Position numbers and translations under genes: made by a program. From Candidatus Gastranaerophilales bacterium (GTDB lineage Bacteria; Cyanobacteriota; Vampirovibrionia; Gastranaerophilales; Gastranaerophilaceae), in the NCBI GenBank assembly GCA_944325865.1, contig CALVBS010000007.1:48782-112781 (forward strand): a stretch of DNA of 64,000 nucleotides, given 5' to 3'. Below the pieces are notes generated by a model. It had not been told where the DNA came from, did not search any database, and worked only from the letters and a program-made list of their open reading frames with translations. Positions 9,158 to 17,911 of the stretch are shown one piece after another. The first letter of the stretch is position 1. The number at the start of each line of letters is the position of its first letter.

Positions 9158-11721
9158 TGGACAAACAGACTTTGCGTTACACATTTCTTTTATATTTTGC
9201 AGGACAATATGCAAAAAAAGAGGACATGGAATATGATACCCTACTTGAAATGTCTGATAATAATTATGATCTTTGTTCAGAAGTAGTATGCGATATGGTT
9301 AAAGAAGGACTTGTTTCCGGAATAGAACTTATCGAAACAAAAGCCGGTTATGCCATAGGACAATACCAAGGGAAATTAAAGTTAACATCCAAAGGTCTTA
9401 AAGAAATTATGGGATTATTTCCAGAAGAAAAGAAAGAAATTATTGATGAAATACAAAAAGGGAATAATTTTATAGATAATAAAGAAGACCTATTAGAAAA
9501 TTTTCTTAAAAAAGAAAAAAATCGAATTTCTCAATTATCTAACGAGGATAAAAACAAAGAAATAATTGAAAAAATATTATCATATTTTAAATTCCTAAAT
9601 GCCAATATTCACAACTATCCAGATGGTAAAATTAAAAGTTCTGAGATAAAAGAAAAAGTAAAAAATATTCTATCAATATATTATGAAAAAGCACCTCAAA
9701 TCTTTGCTCAAAAAGTTACAAAAGAAATGCTGGAAGATTATGGATACATCACTTTCCTTTATAAAAAAATTTCGCCAGATGAATATGATATAGATAAACT
9801 TTTAACTTCAAAAGGAGCTAGCTATCTTGAACAGTTAGAAAAAGACTATAAAGAAAAATTCGAGAATTATTGCAAAGAAAATAATATAAAATTCCCAGAT
9901 CCAATAGGTTCTAATGCAAAAATTTTAAAAACCATTAAAAATTCTCCAACACAAAATGCTATTGAATCTGTCCAAAATTTTCATAAAATTTTTTCTAATG
10001 AACAATTAACAGAACTAATCAAAAAGGCAAATATTGCTGATCGAGCAGCACAAAGTATTACTAATATAAACCCTATTACACTTTCACCTAATGTAATAGA
10101 TGAAGTAAAAGAAGACAAAGAAGGTAATGAGACAAAAGGTAATAAAAAGAAAACATATACTTTCGAAGGCATATTAGGTAGAAATTGCGGGACTATAGTA
10201 CCTTATTATGATTCAGAACAAAGATTACAAGAAAAAGGTTATATTGTAGAAAATGGTATATATGTTCTTAGAGGTTATTCTAAAATGTCAGATCTTGTCG
10301 GAGCTTCTATTGTTGATAGTAATAACTATCAAAGAAAAGAAGATTTGCAACATATAAATGATATTAAAAATTTTTTACAAAGAAGTAAAATTTCTTTTTT
10401 GCCAGAAATTATTTTAGTAGCAAGAAATAATGTTAAAATTGAAGAAATTGATTTAAATTTAAAAGGGAAACAATTAGGTAGATTTCAAAACATAAATTAT
10501 AGAAAAATAACAGTACCTTCAAAAAGTTTATATAGAGTTGATGGGAATCATAGGTTGGAAGCTTACGATGAAAAAGGCAAAGATTATTATATTCCATTCT
10601 CAATAATATTATGGCATGTTAATGAAGAGGAAAAACAAGAGGACAGCAAACAAGAGGAAAAAAATGCAATCGATAATGAAGCTTTTTTATTTTATCTTTT
10701 AAATGCAAAATCCAAACCTCTAACATTGGAAGAAAATATCAGTGGAATTGTAAAAAGTGATGTTAATGTTTGGAAAGACGATAACATTAGAGAAATAAAT
10801 TTTATATTTCCATATCTACGCGACATATATAATAGTTTAAATAATGATATGATATTTAAAAAATCTCATTATTTAGATAATGAAGGCCAAGAAAATGTGT
10901 GGAGCCAATATTTAAATATCTTAAACGAAATTTTTAAAAAAGAAAATAATAGCAAACAGCCAGAAGAAGAATATAAAATTAGTTTTAATAAAGAACAATG
11001 TAAGGAAATTGTTTGTAATACTATTCTGTTATTAAATCAAACGACAAGATTCAAATATTTAAGAGAAAATTATAAAAAATTTCCACAATTAATTTTCTAT
11101 TTACAGTATTTAAAAATGCAAGACAAAAAAAATGAAATTAATATTGAAGCTGACTTAGAAGATATAAATAATTGGGCTCAAAAATACAAGCATGATGACA
11201 GCTCCTTTGAGAATCCGATTAATATGTATGAAAATGCTATGAGACAAATCCAACGAGGAGAAATAAATATTTTTGTTGCAATGCCATATTATAATGATGA
11301 TACAATAAAACAATATAACTCAAATTATCAAAAAATTGTATCTACAATCATAAAAAAGAATCCTAAATTAAATGATCGTTTAAAACTATTTCCAATCATG
11401 ACTCATAAAGGCGAAACAAAGAATATCTTAAATTATATAGATAAGTGCATTGAGAATTGTCAAATTTTTATTGCTGATGTATCTGATGACCCATCAAAGA
11501 AGAATATTGTGAATCCCAATGTAATGTATGAATTGGGAGTCGCAAGACAAAAAAGTAAACCTTGTATAATAATAAAAAATGCTAAGGATGATAGTGATTT
11601 AATTTTTGATATAAAACCTATGTCAGTATATTTCTTAAATTTTGATAATCCAGATGTTAATTTTGTACCAGAAATGATTGAGCATATAGAAGAAATTATA
11701 AAAAAATATTATATATCATAA
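9157..11721 (+). CDS. RM-linked protein with winged-helix, DGQHR-like and C-terminal TIR/deoxyribosyltransferase-like domains
   Basis: The 854-residue protein is coupled to hsdS by a TAATG overlap, so it belongs to the RM operon. Three parts can be seen. Residues 1-90 resemble a YjcQ-type winged helix. A central region contains VDGNHRLEA (461-469), the signature of the DGQHR domain known from the phosphorothioation regulator DndB. The C-terminus, from about 702 (IFVAMPYYND), continues with FIADVSDD and NPNVMYELGVARQKSKP (from 787), a pattern shared by TIR-like NADases and nucleoside 2-deoxyribosyltransferase folds, in which the Glu of YELG is catalytic. Known families suggest an NAD- or nucleotide-attacking effector; its coupling to a restriction system suggests backup defence. 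The combination of domains is unfamiliar to me. Function is inferred, not shown. Confidence 0.7.
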   Translation: MDKQTLRYTFLLYFAGQYAKKEDMEYDTLLEMSDNNYDLCSEVVCDMVKEGLVSGIELIETKAGYAIGQYQGKLKLTSKGLKEIMGLFPEEKKEIIDEIQKGNNFIDNKEDLLENFLKKEKNRISQLSNEDKNKEIIEKILSYFKFLNANIHNYPDGKIKSSEIKEKVKNILSIYYEKAPQIFAQKVTKEMLEDYGYITFLYKKISPDEYDIDKLLTSKGASYLEQLEKDYKEKFENYCKENNIKFPDPIGSNAKILKTIKNSPTQNAIESVQNFHKIFSNEQLTELIKKANIADRAAQSITNINPITLSPNVIDEVKEDKEGNETKGNKKKTYTFEGILGRNCGTIVPYYDSEQRLQEKGYIVENGIYVLRGYSKMSDLVGASIVDSNNYQRKEDLQHINDIKNFLQRSKISFLPEIILVARNNVKIEEIDLNLKGKQLGRFQNINYRKITVPSKSLYRVDGNHRLEAYDEKGKDYYIPFSIILWHVNEEEKQEDSKQEEKNAIDNEAFLFYLLNAKSKPLTLEENISGIVKSDVNVWKDDNIREINFIFPYLRDIYNSLNNDMIFKKSHYLDNEGQENVWSQYLNILNEIFKKENNSKQPEEEYKISFNKEQCKEIVCNTILLLNQTTRFKYLRENYKKFPQLIFYLQYLKMQDKKNEINIEADLEDINNWAQKYKHDDSSFENPINMYENAMRQIQRGEINIFVAMPYYNDDTIKQYNSNYQKIVSTIIKKNPKLNDRLKLFPIMTHKGETKNILNYIDKCIENCQIFIADVSDDPSKKNIVNPNVMYELGVARQKSKPCIIIKNAKDDSDLIFDIKPMSVYFLNFDNPDVNFVPEMIEHIEEIIKKYYIS

Positions 11722-11790
11722 TTAATGAAAAACATTAAAAATACTTGTGATGACTTTGAATATGATAACTATTAGTGGGTATTAATGGAA

Positions 11791-12111
11791 CTAATAAAAT
11801 CTTTCGATCATTAGTTTACACCAAGTACATTTTTCTCTATTTTGTCTTTTGGTTTTCTCATCTGCATTAAAATTTTCTATTTGTTCAAGAACATCAAAAG
11901 CCTGTTTGCACAATTCTTTATCTGGTCTTCTATCATTTATGCCATTTGTAGCTTTAATCATTGATTTAAAAACTGATAATGCATTTCGATATATTTCTAA
12001 ATTACAATCAAAATGATTTTCAATAAAACAAATAATATAATTTAAAGTCTCTAAAAACATTTCTTTAGTTACAGTCTGATTGCCGTATTTTATTGGGAAT
12101 TTGATAGGCAT
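11791..12111 (-). CDS. Hypothetical protein with C-terminal CxxC
   Basis: I do not recognise this 106-residue protein. It is mostly helical by composition, with charged stretches, and ends with a CTWC motif close to the C-terminus that could bind metal or form a disulfide. I chose the ATG at 12111 because AAAGGAG lies 7 bases before it; another ATG at 12117 is too close to that site. It is a single gene on the minus strand between the RM operon and the divergent TcmP gene, so it has its own promoter. No signal peptide or membrane segment is seen. Confidence 0.6.
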   Translation of the reverse strand: MPIKFPIKYGNQTVTKEMFLETLNYIICFIENHFDCNLEIYRNALSVFKSMIKATNGINDRRPDKELCKQAFDVLEQIENFNADEKTKRQNREKCTWCKLMIERFY

Positions 12112-12198
12112 ATGCATCTCCTTTATTTAATTATAGCATATTTATAACGAAAAAATTAAAAATTTGTTTATAAAATTTAAGTTTAAAATAACTTTTGC

Positions 12199-12210
12199 TA
12201 TAATTGTCTT
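12199..12210 (+). promoter_or_regulatory. -10 box placed for a leaderless tcmP transcript
   Basis: TATAAT occupies 12199-12204 and only six bases (12205-12210) separate it from the ATG at 12211. Transcription normally starts about 7 bases after the -10 box, which is the A of the start codon. No Shine-Dalgarno sequence is present. No good -35 box is seen. Confidence 0.6.
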
Positions 12211-13434
12211 ATGAAAAATATAGCTAATGATCATTTTGATACTGAAAAACCTCATACCAAAATAAAACATAGATTATTTAAATCTGCTCTTGATACAAGT
12301 CTTAGTATTGCAAACGGAATTAATTATTCTAAAAAAGAAAATAAGCCATATATATATATTGACTTATTTGCTGGTGCAGGAAAATTCAAGGATGAGCAAA
12401 AAGGTTCTCCTTTAATTGCTATGGATTCGTTTGCAAAATATAATGATAAAACTAAAAGATCTTTTTCCAATATAAGTATGATAGTAGCAGAAGAAAATAC
12501 TCAAAACATAAAAGATTTGAAAAAAAATATAAATTGTGAAAGGCAACTTTTATCCCTAGATGATTTGACCTGTAATATTTGTGATGGTTCTTGGGAAACT
12601 CATTCTTCTGTTTTAAAAACTTATATAAAATCAAGTCAATGGGGGTTTATATTTGTAGATCCATTTGCATTGGAACTTAGTTTTAATAATTTAATAAATT
12701 TAATTAATGAAAGTCCTTACTATAAAGATATTTTAATTTTGATAAATAAATCTGCTCAGGAACGTGTTTTAGGGAAAATTGATGATCTAGATATAAGTAA
12801 ATTGTGCAATTACTTTAATATATCAGAAAATAACTTAAAAAGATTGTTTGATTTTGTAAAGTCTAAAGGGGGATCTAACGAAGTAGTAATTCAACATTTA
12901 ATTAAAAGAGCTATTAGCAAATTAGATAAAGATTATGTAATTAATGCAGGCATAACAAGAACGAGAAATGGCAAACTGGAAGACTCTAATAGATTTTATT
13001 TATGTCTAATAACAAGTTCTATAGGTGTTGCAAATAGTTTTTTAGAAAAATACGCAGAAGAATTAGAAGATAAAACATTAAATAAAAATAACATGCAATT
13101 AAGTTTATTAAGTACATCTCCAATAACAAAATATATATCTCTGCAAGAAAAAATACAAAATATAATAAAAAAAGAGGATATTACTTTATTTGAATTATCT
13201 AAAAAAATGTACAATGTGTTTTTATCTTGGAAGGATTCTGATGGCACAGAAATTCCACACAGACAAGCACTTTTAAGTGCTTTGAATAACTTAATATCTG
13301 ATAAAAAAATTATTATAATTAATGCAAAGCAATCAAATAAAGGTTGTATAAGCAAGAGAACAAATAAATTATTATTTCAAGCATTAAATACAAAAGATGA
13401 TGCGAAAAGCATTATACTGGGCTCATACAGGTAA
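12211..13434 (+). CDS. tcmP: Three-Cys-motif partner protein TcmP
   Basis: The 407-residue protein has a SAM-methyltransferase-like N-terminal half with IDLFAGAGKF (50-59) and FVDPFAL (148-154), and a helical C-terminal half. This fits TcmP, a family named for its constant association with a three-Cys-motif partner of the DUF5131 (phage Gp37/Gp68) type. That partner is the convergent next gene, whose 3' end overlaps this one by 12 bases. The biochemical role of the pair is not established. Both occur often in defence and phage neighbourhoods. The start has no Shine-Dalgarno site but a -10 box in a leaderless position. Confidence 0.82.
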   Translation: MKNIANDHFDTEKPHTKIKHRLFKSALDTSLSIANGINYSKKENKPYIYIDLFAGAGKFKDEQKGSPLIAMDSFAKYNDKTKRSFSNISMIVAEENTQNIKDLKKNINCERQLLSLDDLTCNICDGSWETHSSVLKTYIKSSQWGFIFVDPFALELSFNNLINLINESPYYKDILILINKSAQERVLGKIDDLDISKLCNYFNISENNLKRLFDFVKSKGGSNEVVIQHLIKRAISKLDKDYVINAGITRTRNGKLEDSNRFYLCLITSSIGVANSFLEKYAEELEDKTLNKNNMQLSLLSTSPITKYISLQEKIQNIIKKEDITLFELSKKMYNVFLSWKDSDGTEIPHRQALLSALNNLISDKKIIIINAKQSNKGCISKRTNKLLFQALNTKDDAKSIILGSYR

Positions 13435-14130
13435 TTCTTTCCATTGACGACCTTGAAGAGTACATCCTGAAACTTTTTTATTAATCCCACCCCATTGTTT
13501 AAAAAAGAATGGTATATTATGTTCCACGCAATTATCCCTTATGGACGTCACCCAGCTTTCTTGTATTGGACGAGCCCCTGGTCCACTTTCCCCTCCAACT
13601 ATAACCCAATTAATATTTTCTAATGATAAATCTTTAATTTCTGTTATCATAGGTTCTATAGACAAATATTTGATATGTGCTGGTGTATTTATCAAATAAG
13701 GAATACGTTTTTTTTGTTTATCAGATTCAACTGTTACTCCTAGCCATATATTTTGTGTCCATTTAAGTTTTGGAGCTATGAGTTCCAACCTTTCTGCTCT
13801 TTTGGTAAGAACCTGAAAAGTATGCCAATGTGCTTTGTTCATTACATCAAAGACTTTTATTATAAATTCATCAGGAACATTTTTATGAAATAAATCACTC
13901 ATGGAACAAACAAAAATTATTTGAGGCTTTTTCCAAGTTAATGGTTCATTAAGACAATCTTCATGCATAGTAACTTGAAAACAATTTTTATATTTTTTTT
14001 GTCCCATTGCATGTAAACGCCGAGCCATTCTTTCTGCATAGCAGTGTTTACAACCCTCACTAATTTTTGTACACCCTGTTACAGGATTCCAAGTTGATTC
14101 CGTCCATTCAATTTTTGACTTTTCTGCCAT
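13423..14130 (-). CDS. DUF5131 three-Cys-motif protein (phage Gp37/Gp68 family)
   Basis: The protein starts MAEKSKIEWTESTWNPVTGC and has three cysteines, Cys20, Cys27 and Cys30, in a C-x6-C-x2-C arrangement, followed by IIFVCSMSDLF, a typical VLTKRAERL segment and VIVGGESGPGARP. These are hallmarks of DUF5131, a radical-SAM-like family whose reaction is unknown. The frame is open up to 14226, but I place the start at the ATG at 14130 since the family begins with this KIEWTE segment. A TATAAT on the minus strand ends 9 bases before that ATG and there is no ribosome site, so the message is nearly leaderless. It is the partner of the convergent TcmP. Confidence 0.85.
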   Translation of the reverse strand: MAEKSKIEWTESTWNPVTGCTKISEGCKHCYAERMARRLHAMGQKKYKNCFQVTMHEDCLNEPLTWKKPQIIFVCSMSDLFHKNVPDEFIIKVFDVMNKAHWHTFQVLTKRAERLELIAPKLKWTQNIWLGVTVESDKQKKRIPYLINTPAHIKYLSIEPMITEIKDLSLENINWVIVGGESGPGARPIQESWVTSIRDNCVEHNIPFFFKQWGGINKKVSGCTLQGRQWKELPV

Positions 14131-14243
14131 AATATAATAATTATAATTATTATACAAAAGTTTTAAACCATCGTTTATATGAATTTTAACTTGATTTTCT
14201 TTTGTCTTGAGTGATGAATACGACACCTAAAAAAGGAGGTCGT

Positions 14244-14468
14244 ATGAGTAAAAGTAAGAAATACAAGATTAAGCAAAAAGATTTTAGGAAGTTAGAAAAA
14301 CTAGCAGAGCGGATCTACAACACAGCCACTGTTATGGACTATTTTTGCAGGACGCAACAAGAGATTGAAGAGCTGTATAATCTTACCCCAATTGTAGAAA
14401 ATTTAAGGCGAGATTCTGATACTGTAAACGCATATTTTATAAATTATCCTGACAACAAGAATTTTTAA
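14244..14468 (+). CDS. Hypothetical small basic protein
   Basis: A 74-residue protein of unknown function. The N-terminus is rich in lysine (MSKSKKYKIKQKDFRKLEKL), the rest is helical and acidic. I chose the ATG at 14244 because a near-perfect AAAGGAGGT ends 3 bases upstream; an in-frame GTG at 14211 precedes that site and would put the ribosome site inside the gene. It is first of four small plus-strand genes up to 15239. Size and clustering recall early phage or plasmid genes, but no family is recognised. Confidence 0.65.
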   Translation: MSKSKKYKIKQKDFRKLEKLAERIYNTATVMDYFCRTQQEIEELYNLTPIVENLRRDSDTVNAYFINYPDNKNF

Positions 14469-14516
14469 ATGGTATTTAAAACCTGTTTTAATACCGTTCA
14501 AAAAGTGTTCAAAAAT
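14462..14516 (-). repeat. 11-bp-phased T-tract array, copy 2 (inverted)
   Basis: On the plus strand the TTTAAA or TTCAAA junctions fall near 14466, 14477, 14488/9, 14499 and 14510, again 11 bp apart. Read on the minus strand the sequence gives ATTTTTGAACACTTTTTGAAC, matching the array at 524-543 with one mismatch, in opposite orientation. The outer part GGTATTTAAAAC / GTTTTAATACC (14471-14495) also forms a hairpin. The array overlaps the last codons of the upstream small gene. Confidence 0.7.
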
Positions 14517-14606
14517 AGATTGTGTCTGAATGATACATTTAGAAAGAGTTTGCTTGATATTTTACTCATTAAGAGTGATGAATGTCATTGCTGATAAGAG
14601 GTAGCA

Positions 14607-14822
14607 ATGATTGAATTAGGCAAAAAATACAAACTTAAAAAGATTAAAGGCTTTAAAAACTCTGATAATGAGTATTACAAAGTAATTGGATTCTATAACT
14701 TCGACACTGTAATTTGTGAAAACTCCTACGGAGAAAGATTTGTATTTATGAAGGAGTTTTTAATAGACCCACAAAAGCCTGATGATATCTATTCAGATTT
14801 GATACTAGAAAGGAAAGAATAA
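14607..14822 (+). CDS. Hypothetical small protein (first of a coupled trio)
   Basis: A 71-residue protein, unrecognised. It contains alternating hydrophobic and charged residues consistent with a small beta-rich fold (YKVIGFYNFDTVICENSYG). AAGAGGT lies just upstream of the ATG. Its stop overlaps the next start (TAATG at 14820-14824), so the two are translated together. A 15-base sequence AAGAGTGATGAATGT 22 bases upstream also occurs, inverted, at the MuA start codon. Confidence 0.6.
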   Translation: MIELGKKYKLKKIKGFKNSDNEYYKVIGFYNFDTVICENSYGERFVFMKEFLIDPQKPDDIYSDLILERKE

Positions 14823-15022
14823 TGACAGAAAAAGACTATGCACTTTATGGCACAAAAATTTTGAATTTAAAAACACAAGAAATCGGTTTGCTTATTTGTA
14901 TTTGGAAAAACAAGTTTGCCGATGCAGAGATAGATTATGCGACTTGCGTTGATAAGCAAGGCAAAAGATACAATATAGAACTTGATAATATAAGAGGGTT
15001 TGAAGATGATTTTGAAAAATAA
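14822..15022 (+). CDS. Hypothetical small protein (second of the trio)
   Basis: A 66-residue acidic protein of unknown function, with a central LLICIWKNKFADAEIDYATC stretch that looks beta-stranded. It has the same approximate size and style as the preceding 71-residue protein and could be a diverged relative (a short SH3-like barrel), which is only an impression. Its ATG overlaps the previous stop, and AAAGGAAAG serves as ribosome site. Confidence 0.55.
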   Translation: MTEKDYALYGTKILNLKTQEIGLLICIWKNKFADAEIDYATCVDKQGKRYNIELDNIRGFEDDFEK

Positions 15023-15239
15023 ACTAACAAGAGAAACCTTAGAAATATCATATACTGAATTTAGAAAAAAGTTTGCAAAGGAACTACAAGTAGCATTTGA
15101 AAGTTATCGCAGAACACAATTGAATAAGTATTCTTATAACTTTAAAGATGACAACTCAATGGAATATAATTTCTACTTCCAATTACAATGGAACTTCAAT
15201 CACTTTGGAAATTCCAATTGGTATATTGAAAATTTATAA
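15006..15239 (+). CDS. Hypothetical small protein (third of the trio)
   Basis: A 77-residue protein, unrecognised, rich in aromatic residues in its second half (several Tyr, Phe and Trp, with FYFQLQWNFNHFG). I prefer the ATG at 15006, 7 bases after GAGGG, over the TTG at 15000. It overlaps the end of the preceding gene by 17 bases in another frame, so the trio is a compact operon. The following 104 bases (15240-15343) are AT-rich with no recognised signal. Confidence 0.55.
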   Translation: MILKNKLTRETLEISYTEFRKKFAKELQVAFESYRRTQLNKYSYNFKDDNSMEYNFYFQLQWNFNHFGNSNWYIENL

Positions 15240-15343
15240 CAAGAAATATATTTTATTTCTTTAAAAAATATTAATTTAATCATTTTTAAATACGGCATTT
15301 TTTAGAATTTTATCATTTATTTGATTTTGTTAATTATTATGGT

Positions 15344-16567
15344 TTATTTGTTTTTTAAATTATCAATTGCAGCTAATAATACTTGATATGCTATTTTTGC
15401 AGTATGTTTATCAGGATTAAAATTTTGCGTTACTTGTTCTTCTGGATGAATATAATTTCTAAAATCTCTTAAATTATGGCTAAATTTTTTAATATCTAAA
15501 TTTATATAACCTATTTCATAAGCAACATCTATTAATGAACTTAATGTCCAATCTCTAAGTTTTTTTATTTTCCCGTTACTATCTTTGGGAGCTGCATTTG
15601 CTTTATTAAATTTTGCAAGATTTTGTTTTGCAAAATCTATTAATAAACCTTCTAAAGTGCTACCAATAAGAAATATTGCACCTAGAGCAATATCATTATT
15701 TAAACAACATTTTATTTCATTCAACCGCTGTTGTATTACAGTTTCCATATTTGTTGTTAGTTTAAGAGATTTAATATCTACAGATTTAAAATCTATTTTT
15801 AAAAATTCATCTTCTTCCTTTTGTATATTTGTTTCCACTCTTTTTCTTAAACTATTAGCAATTTCTTTACAACGTTCAGCTAATTCGGTTTTATCATTAT
15901 CAATAGATTCTTTATTAATTAATCTATCAGCTTCCCAATAATCAATCATTTTATCAATTGAATTTGCAACAAGTTCACAAGATTCTTTTGCCCAAAAAGA
16001 TCTTAGTCTTTTTGCTTTAGATTCTCCATTGTCAGAATATTTTTCATCATATATATTTATACCAAAATTCTCCCAGAAAAATTCATGAAATGTTCTATTT
16101 GAAAAATTTAAGACATAACCAGACTCCATTTCAAAAAATTTTTCTAAAATTTTCTTTTCTTGAATCTCAAATTTAGCAATTTTATTTTTTACATCTTTAT
16201 ATGTTAAAGATTCTTTTTTTGCATCAATTTGCTGTTTTATAAGTTCATTTTCTACTTGATTTGCTCGATCCATTCCTTTGTATGTTATGCGAATATATTG
16301 TTGGGTACCAATAATATATTTCTGAGAATAGCAATAATTTAGAACTATTTTAAACTCTTCATCAGTAATAAAAGTTTTCTCTTTTAATTGTGTTAAATAA
16401 ATACCTTCAGGATTTTTAGAAATCGATTGTCCGGCATATTCTCCGCTACCTTGAAATTTAAAATCAAAATATGGAATCCTTGGTTCCATATCAAGTTTTT
16501 GTTTCATAATTAACAAAAATTCATCAGCAACAGAGTTTCTTTTTGATAATTCCATTAGCTTTTCCAT
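15344..16567 (-). CDS. HEPN-like putative RNase, third gene of the McrBC operon
   Basis: The 407-residue protein ends in a helical domain with RDFRNYIHP (Arg367, Arg370, His374), which matches the R-x4-6-H active site of HEPN ribonucleases. The middle contains FSNRTFHEFFWENFGI (about 155-170), in the manner of N-terminal domains found on AbiJ-type abortive infection proteins; that comparison is from memory and tentative. The gene lies 51 bases after mcrC on the same strand and is likely cotranscribed. HEPN RNases often act as suicide effectors that cut tRNA or mRNA. If so, this would back up McrBC cleavage. A DUF4145-type protein without RNase activity is the alternative. Confidence 0.6.
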   Translation of the reverse strand: MEKLMELSKRNSVADEFLLIMKQKLDMEPRIPYFDFKFQGSGEYAGQSISKNPEGIYLTQLKEKTFITDEEFKIVLNYCYSQKYIIGTQQYIRITYKGMDRANQVENELIKQQIDAKKESLTYKDVKNKIAKFEIQEKKILEKFFEMESGYVLNFSNRTFHEFFWENFGINIYDEKYSDNGESKAKRLRSFWAKESCELVANSIDKMIDYWEADRLINKESIDNDKTELAERCKEIANSLRKRVETNIQKEEDEFLKIDFKSVDIKSLKLTTNMETVIQQRLNEIKCCLNNDIALGAIFLIGSTLEGLLIDFAKQNLAKFNKANAAPKDSNGKIKKLRDWTLSSLIDVAYEIGYINLDIKKFSHNLRDFRNYIHPEEQVTQNFNPDKHTAKIAYQVLLAAIDNLKNK

Positions 16568-16618
16568 AATTTAATAATATACCTATTTTTAACTTTATAT
16601 TTATATTTTAAGAAAAAT

Positions 16619-17911
16619 TTAATAGTTACAGTTAAATTCTTTTAATAGCAACTGATTATTTTCTTTCTCAACAACATTAATAGGCACAATACTTACTGGG
16701 GTATTATTAAAATATTCCCATTTTGTTACTTCTTTAAATTTATTTGATTCAGGGTAAAGAAGCATTATTTCAACCTCTTCAACTTCTGTTTCTTTATTTT
16801 TTATTAATTCAGAATACGCAAATAGTTGATATAAGTCAGCTTGTGCTACATCAAATTTGTCAGAGGTTGAATCTAATTCTTTCCATTTTGCATCAAGTAT
16901 GATAGCTTTATTATCTTTAAAAATAACAAAATCCATCTTAGTCTGAAAAAGATTATTTTTAAGAAGATAATGATGGCAATATTGCGAATTATAAGAAATG
17001 TTTGCGGATTTTAAAATTGATTCTATATAATCTTCAAACATTTTTTCTAAGGGGAATAGCAGTGCTGGTAGCTTTGACCGACCCTTTTTAGGGAAAAAGA
17101 CTTGCTTTCTCAAGAAAAATTCTGCATATAATAATGGTCTTTCATAGTAGGAATTTAATCTGTTAATATTTACTTCCTGCAAATCTTTTTCAAGATTTGT
17201 TGAAACAGAAACATCATCCAACTCCACTAAAAATCTTCGCAAAATCTTTTTATTATTATCGCTTTTTGTTTGTTTAACTAGGTATAAACAAGCTGTTTTT
17301 AAAATTTTATTTTCTGCAATATCTAAACAAAGCTCACTGTAATTAACAAAAAATCTGCTTTGATTTACAAGATTATGTTTTGTGTGTTCTGCAAAATTTA
17401 ATTTACCTTTATATTTACTTAAATTTTCTGATTTTCTAATGTAAGCTTTTTTAAGACCTTTTTTTAAGATTTCACATAAATCATCACAAAATACTGATAT
17501 AAGTATTTCCACAATGTGTTTATTTTTTTTAGTCTGTGAAACAACATCCTTATTGTGTTTATACTCTCGGGTTAAATTTTTAGATGCCAAAACAAGGTTT
17601 TCAAAAATTTTACGACTGTCACCTATTGTATTACCGCTAAGCTTTGGTAAAATCTCCAAATAAGTTCCATCTTTTAATTGTATAATTCCAGTGTATTTAT
17701 TTATACTGATACAATTATCTTTTGCAGAATAATCTAGCCCGCAATTTTGATTCTCTAGCAAACAGTATTGTTTTAATTCTCTAAAATAATCAGGTTTGCA
17801 ATAATTTACACAACACAAATTATCGCCATCTTGATAATTACAACTGTTACATTCTTCCTTGCAGGAATAAATATTCTTATTTTCGTAAACAATTATTGAA
17901 TTATTAGTCAT
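16619..17911 (-). CDS. mcrC: McrC, nuclease subunit of McrBC modified-DNA restriction
   Basis: The 430-residue protein has the McrC layout: an N-terminal region with an unusual cysteine cluster (CKEECNSCNYQDGDNLCC, about 17-34), a central helical domain with YKGKLNFAEH and the FLRKQVFFPKKGRSKLPALLFPLEKMFE region, and a C-terminal PD-(D/E)XK site with KMDFVIF and ILDAKWKE. McrC cuts DNA and activates the GTPase of McrB. The N-terminal cysteines look like a zinc site and are not part of the standard family. The start overlaps the end of mcrB by 8 bases, typical of the pair. Confidence 0.88.
   Translation of the reverse strand: MTNNSIIVYENKNIYSCKEECNSCNYQDGDNLCCVNYCKPDYFRELKQYCLLENQNCGLDYSAKDNCISINKYTGIIQLKDGTYLEILPKLSGNTIGDSRKIFENLVLASKNLTREYKHNKDVVSQTKKNKHIVEILISVFCDDLCEILKKGLKKAYIRKSENLSKYKGKLNFAEHTKHNLVNQSRFFVNYSELCLDIAENKILKTACLYLVKQTKSDNNKKILRRFLVELDDVSVSTNLEKDLQEVNINRLNSYYERPLLYAEFFLRKQVFFPKKGRSKLPALLFPLEKMFEDYIESILKSANISYNSQYCHHYLLKNNLFQTKMDFVIFKDNKAIILDAKWKELDSTSDKFDVAQADLYQLFAYSELIKNKETEVEEVEIMLLYPESNKFKEVTKWEYFNNTPVSIVPINVVEKENNQLLLKEFNCNY

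Noticed and set aside
5467..11721. BREX or DISARM locus
   Set aside because: No PglZ, BrxC-type ATPase or DISARM helicase is present; only the nuclease-methylase, HsdS and the DGQHR/TIR-like gene.
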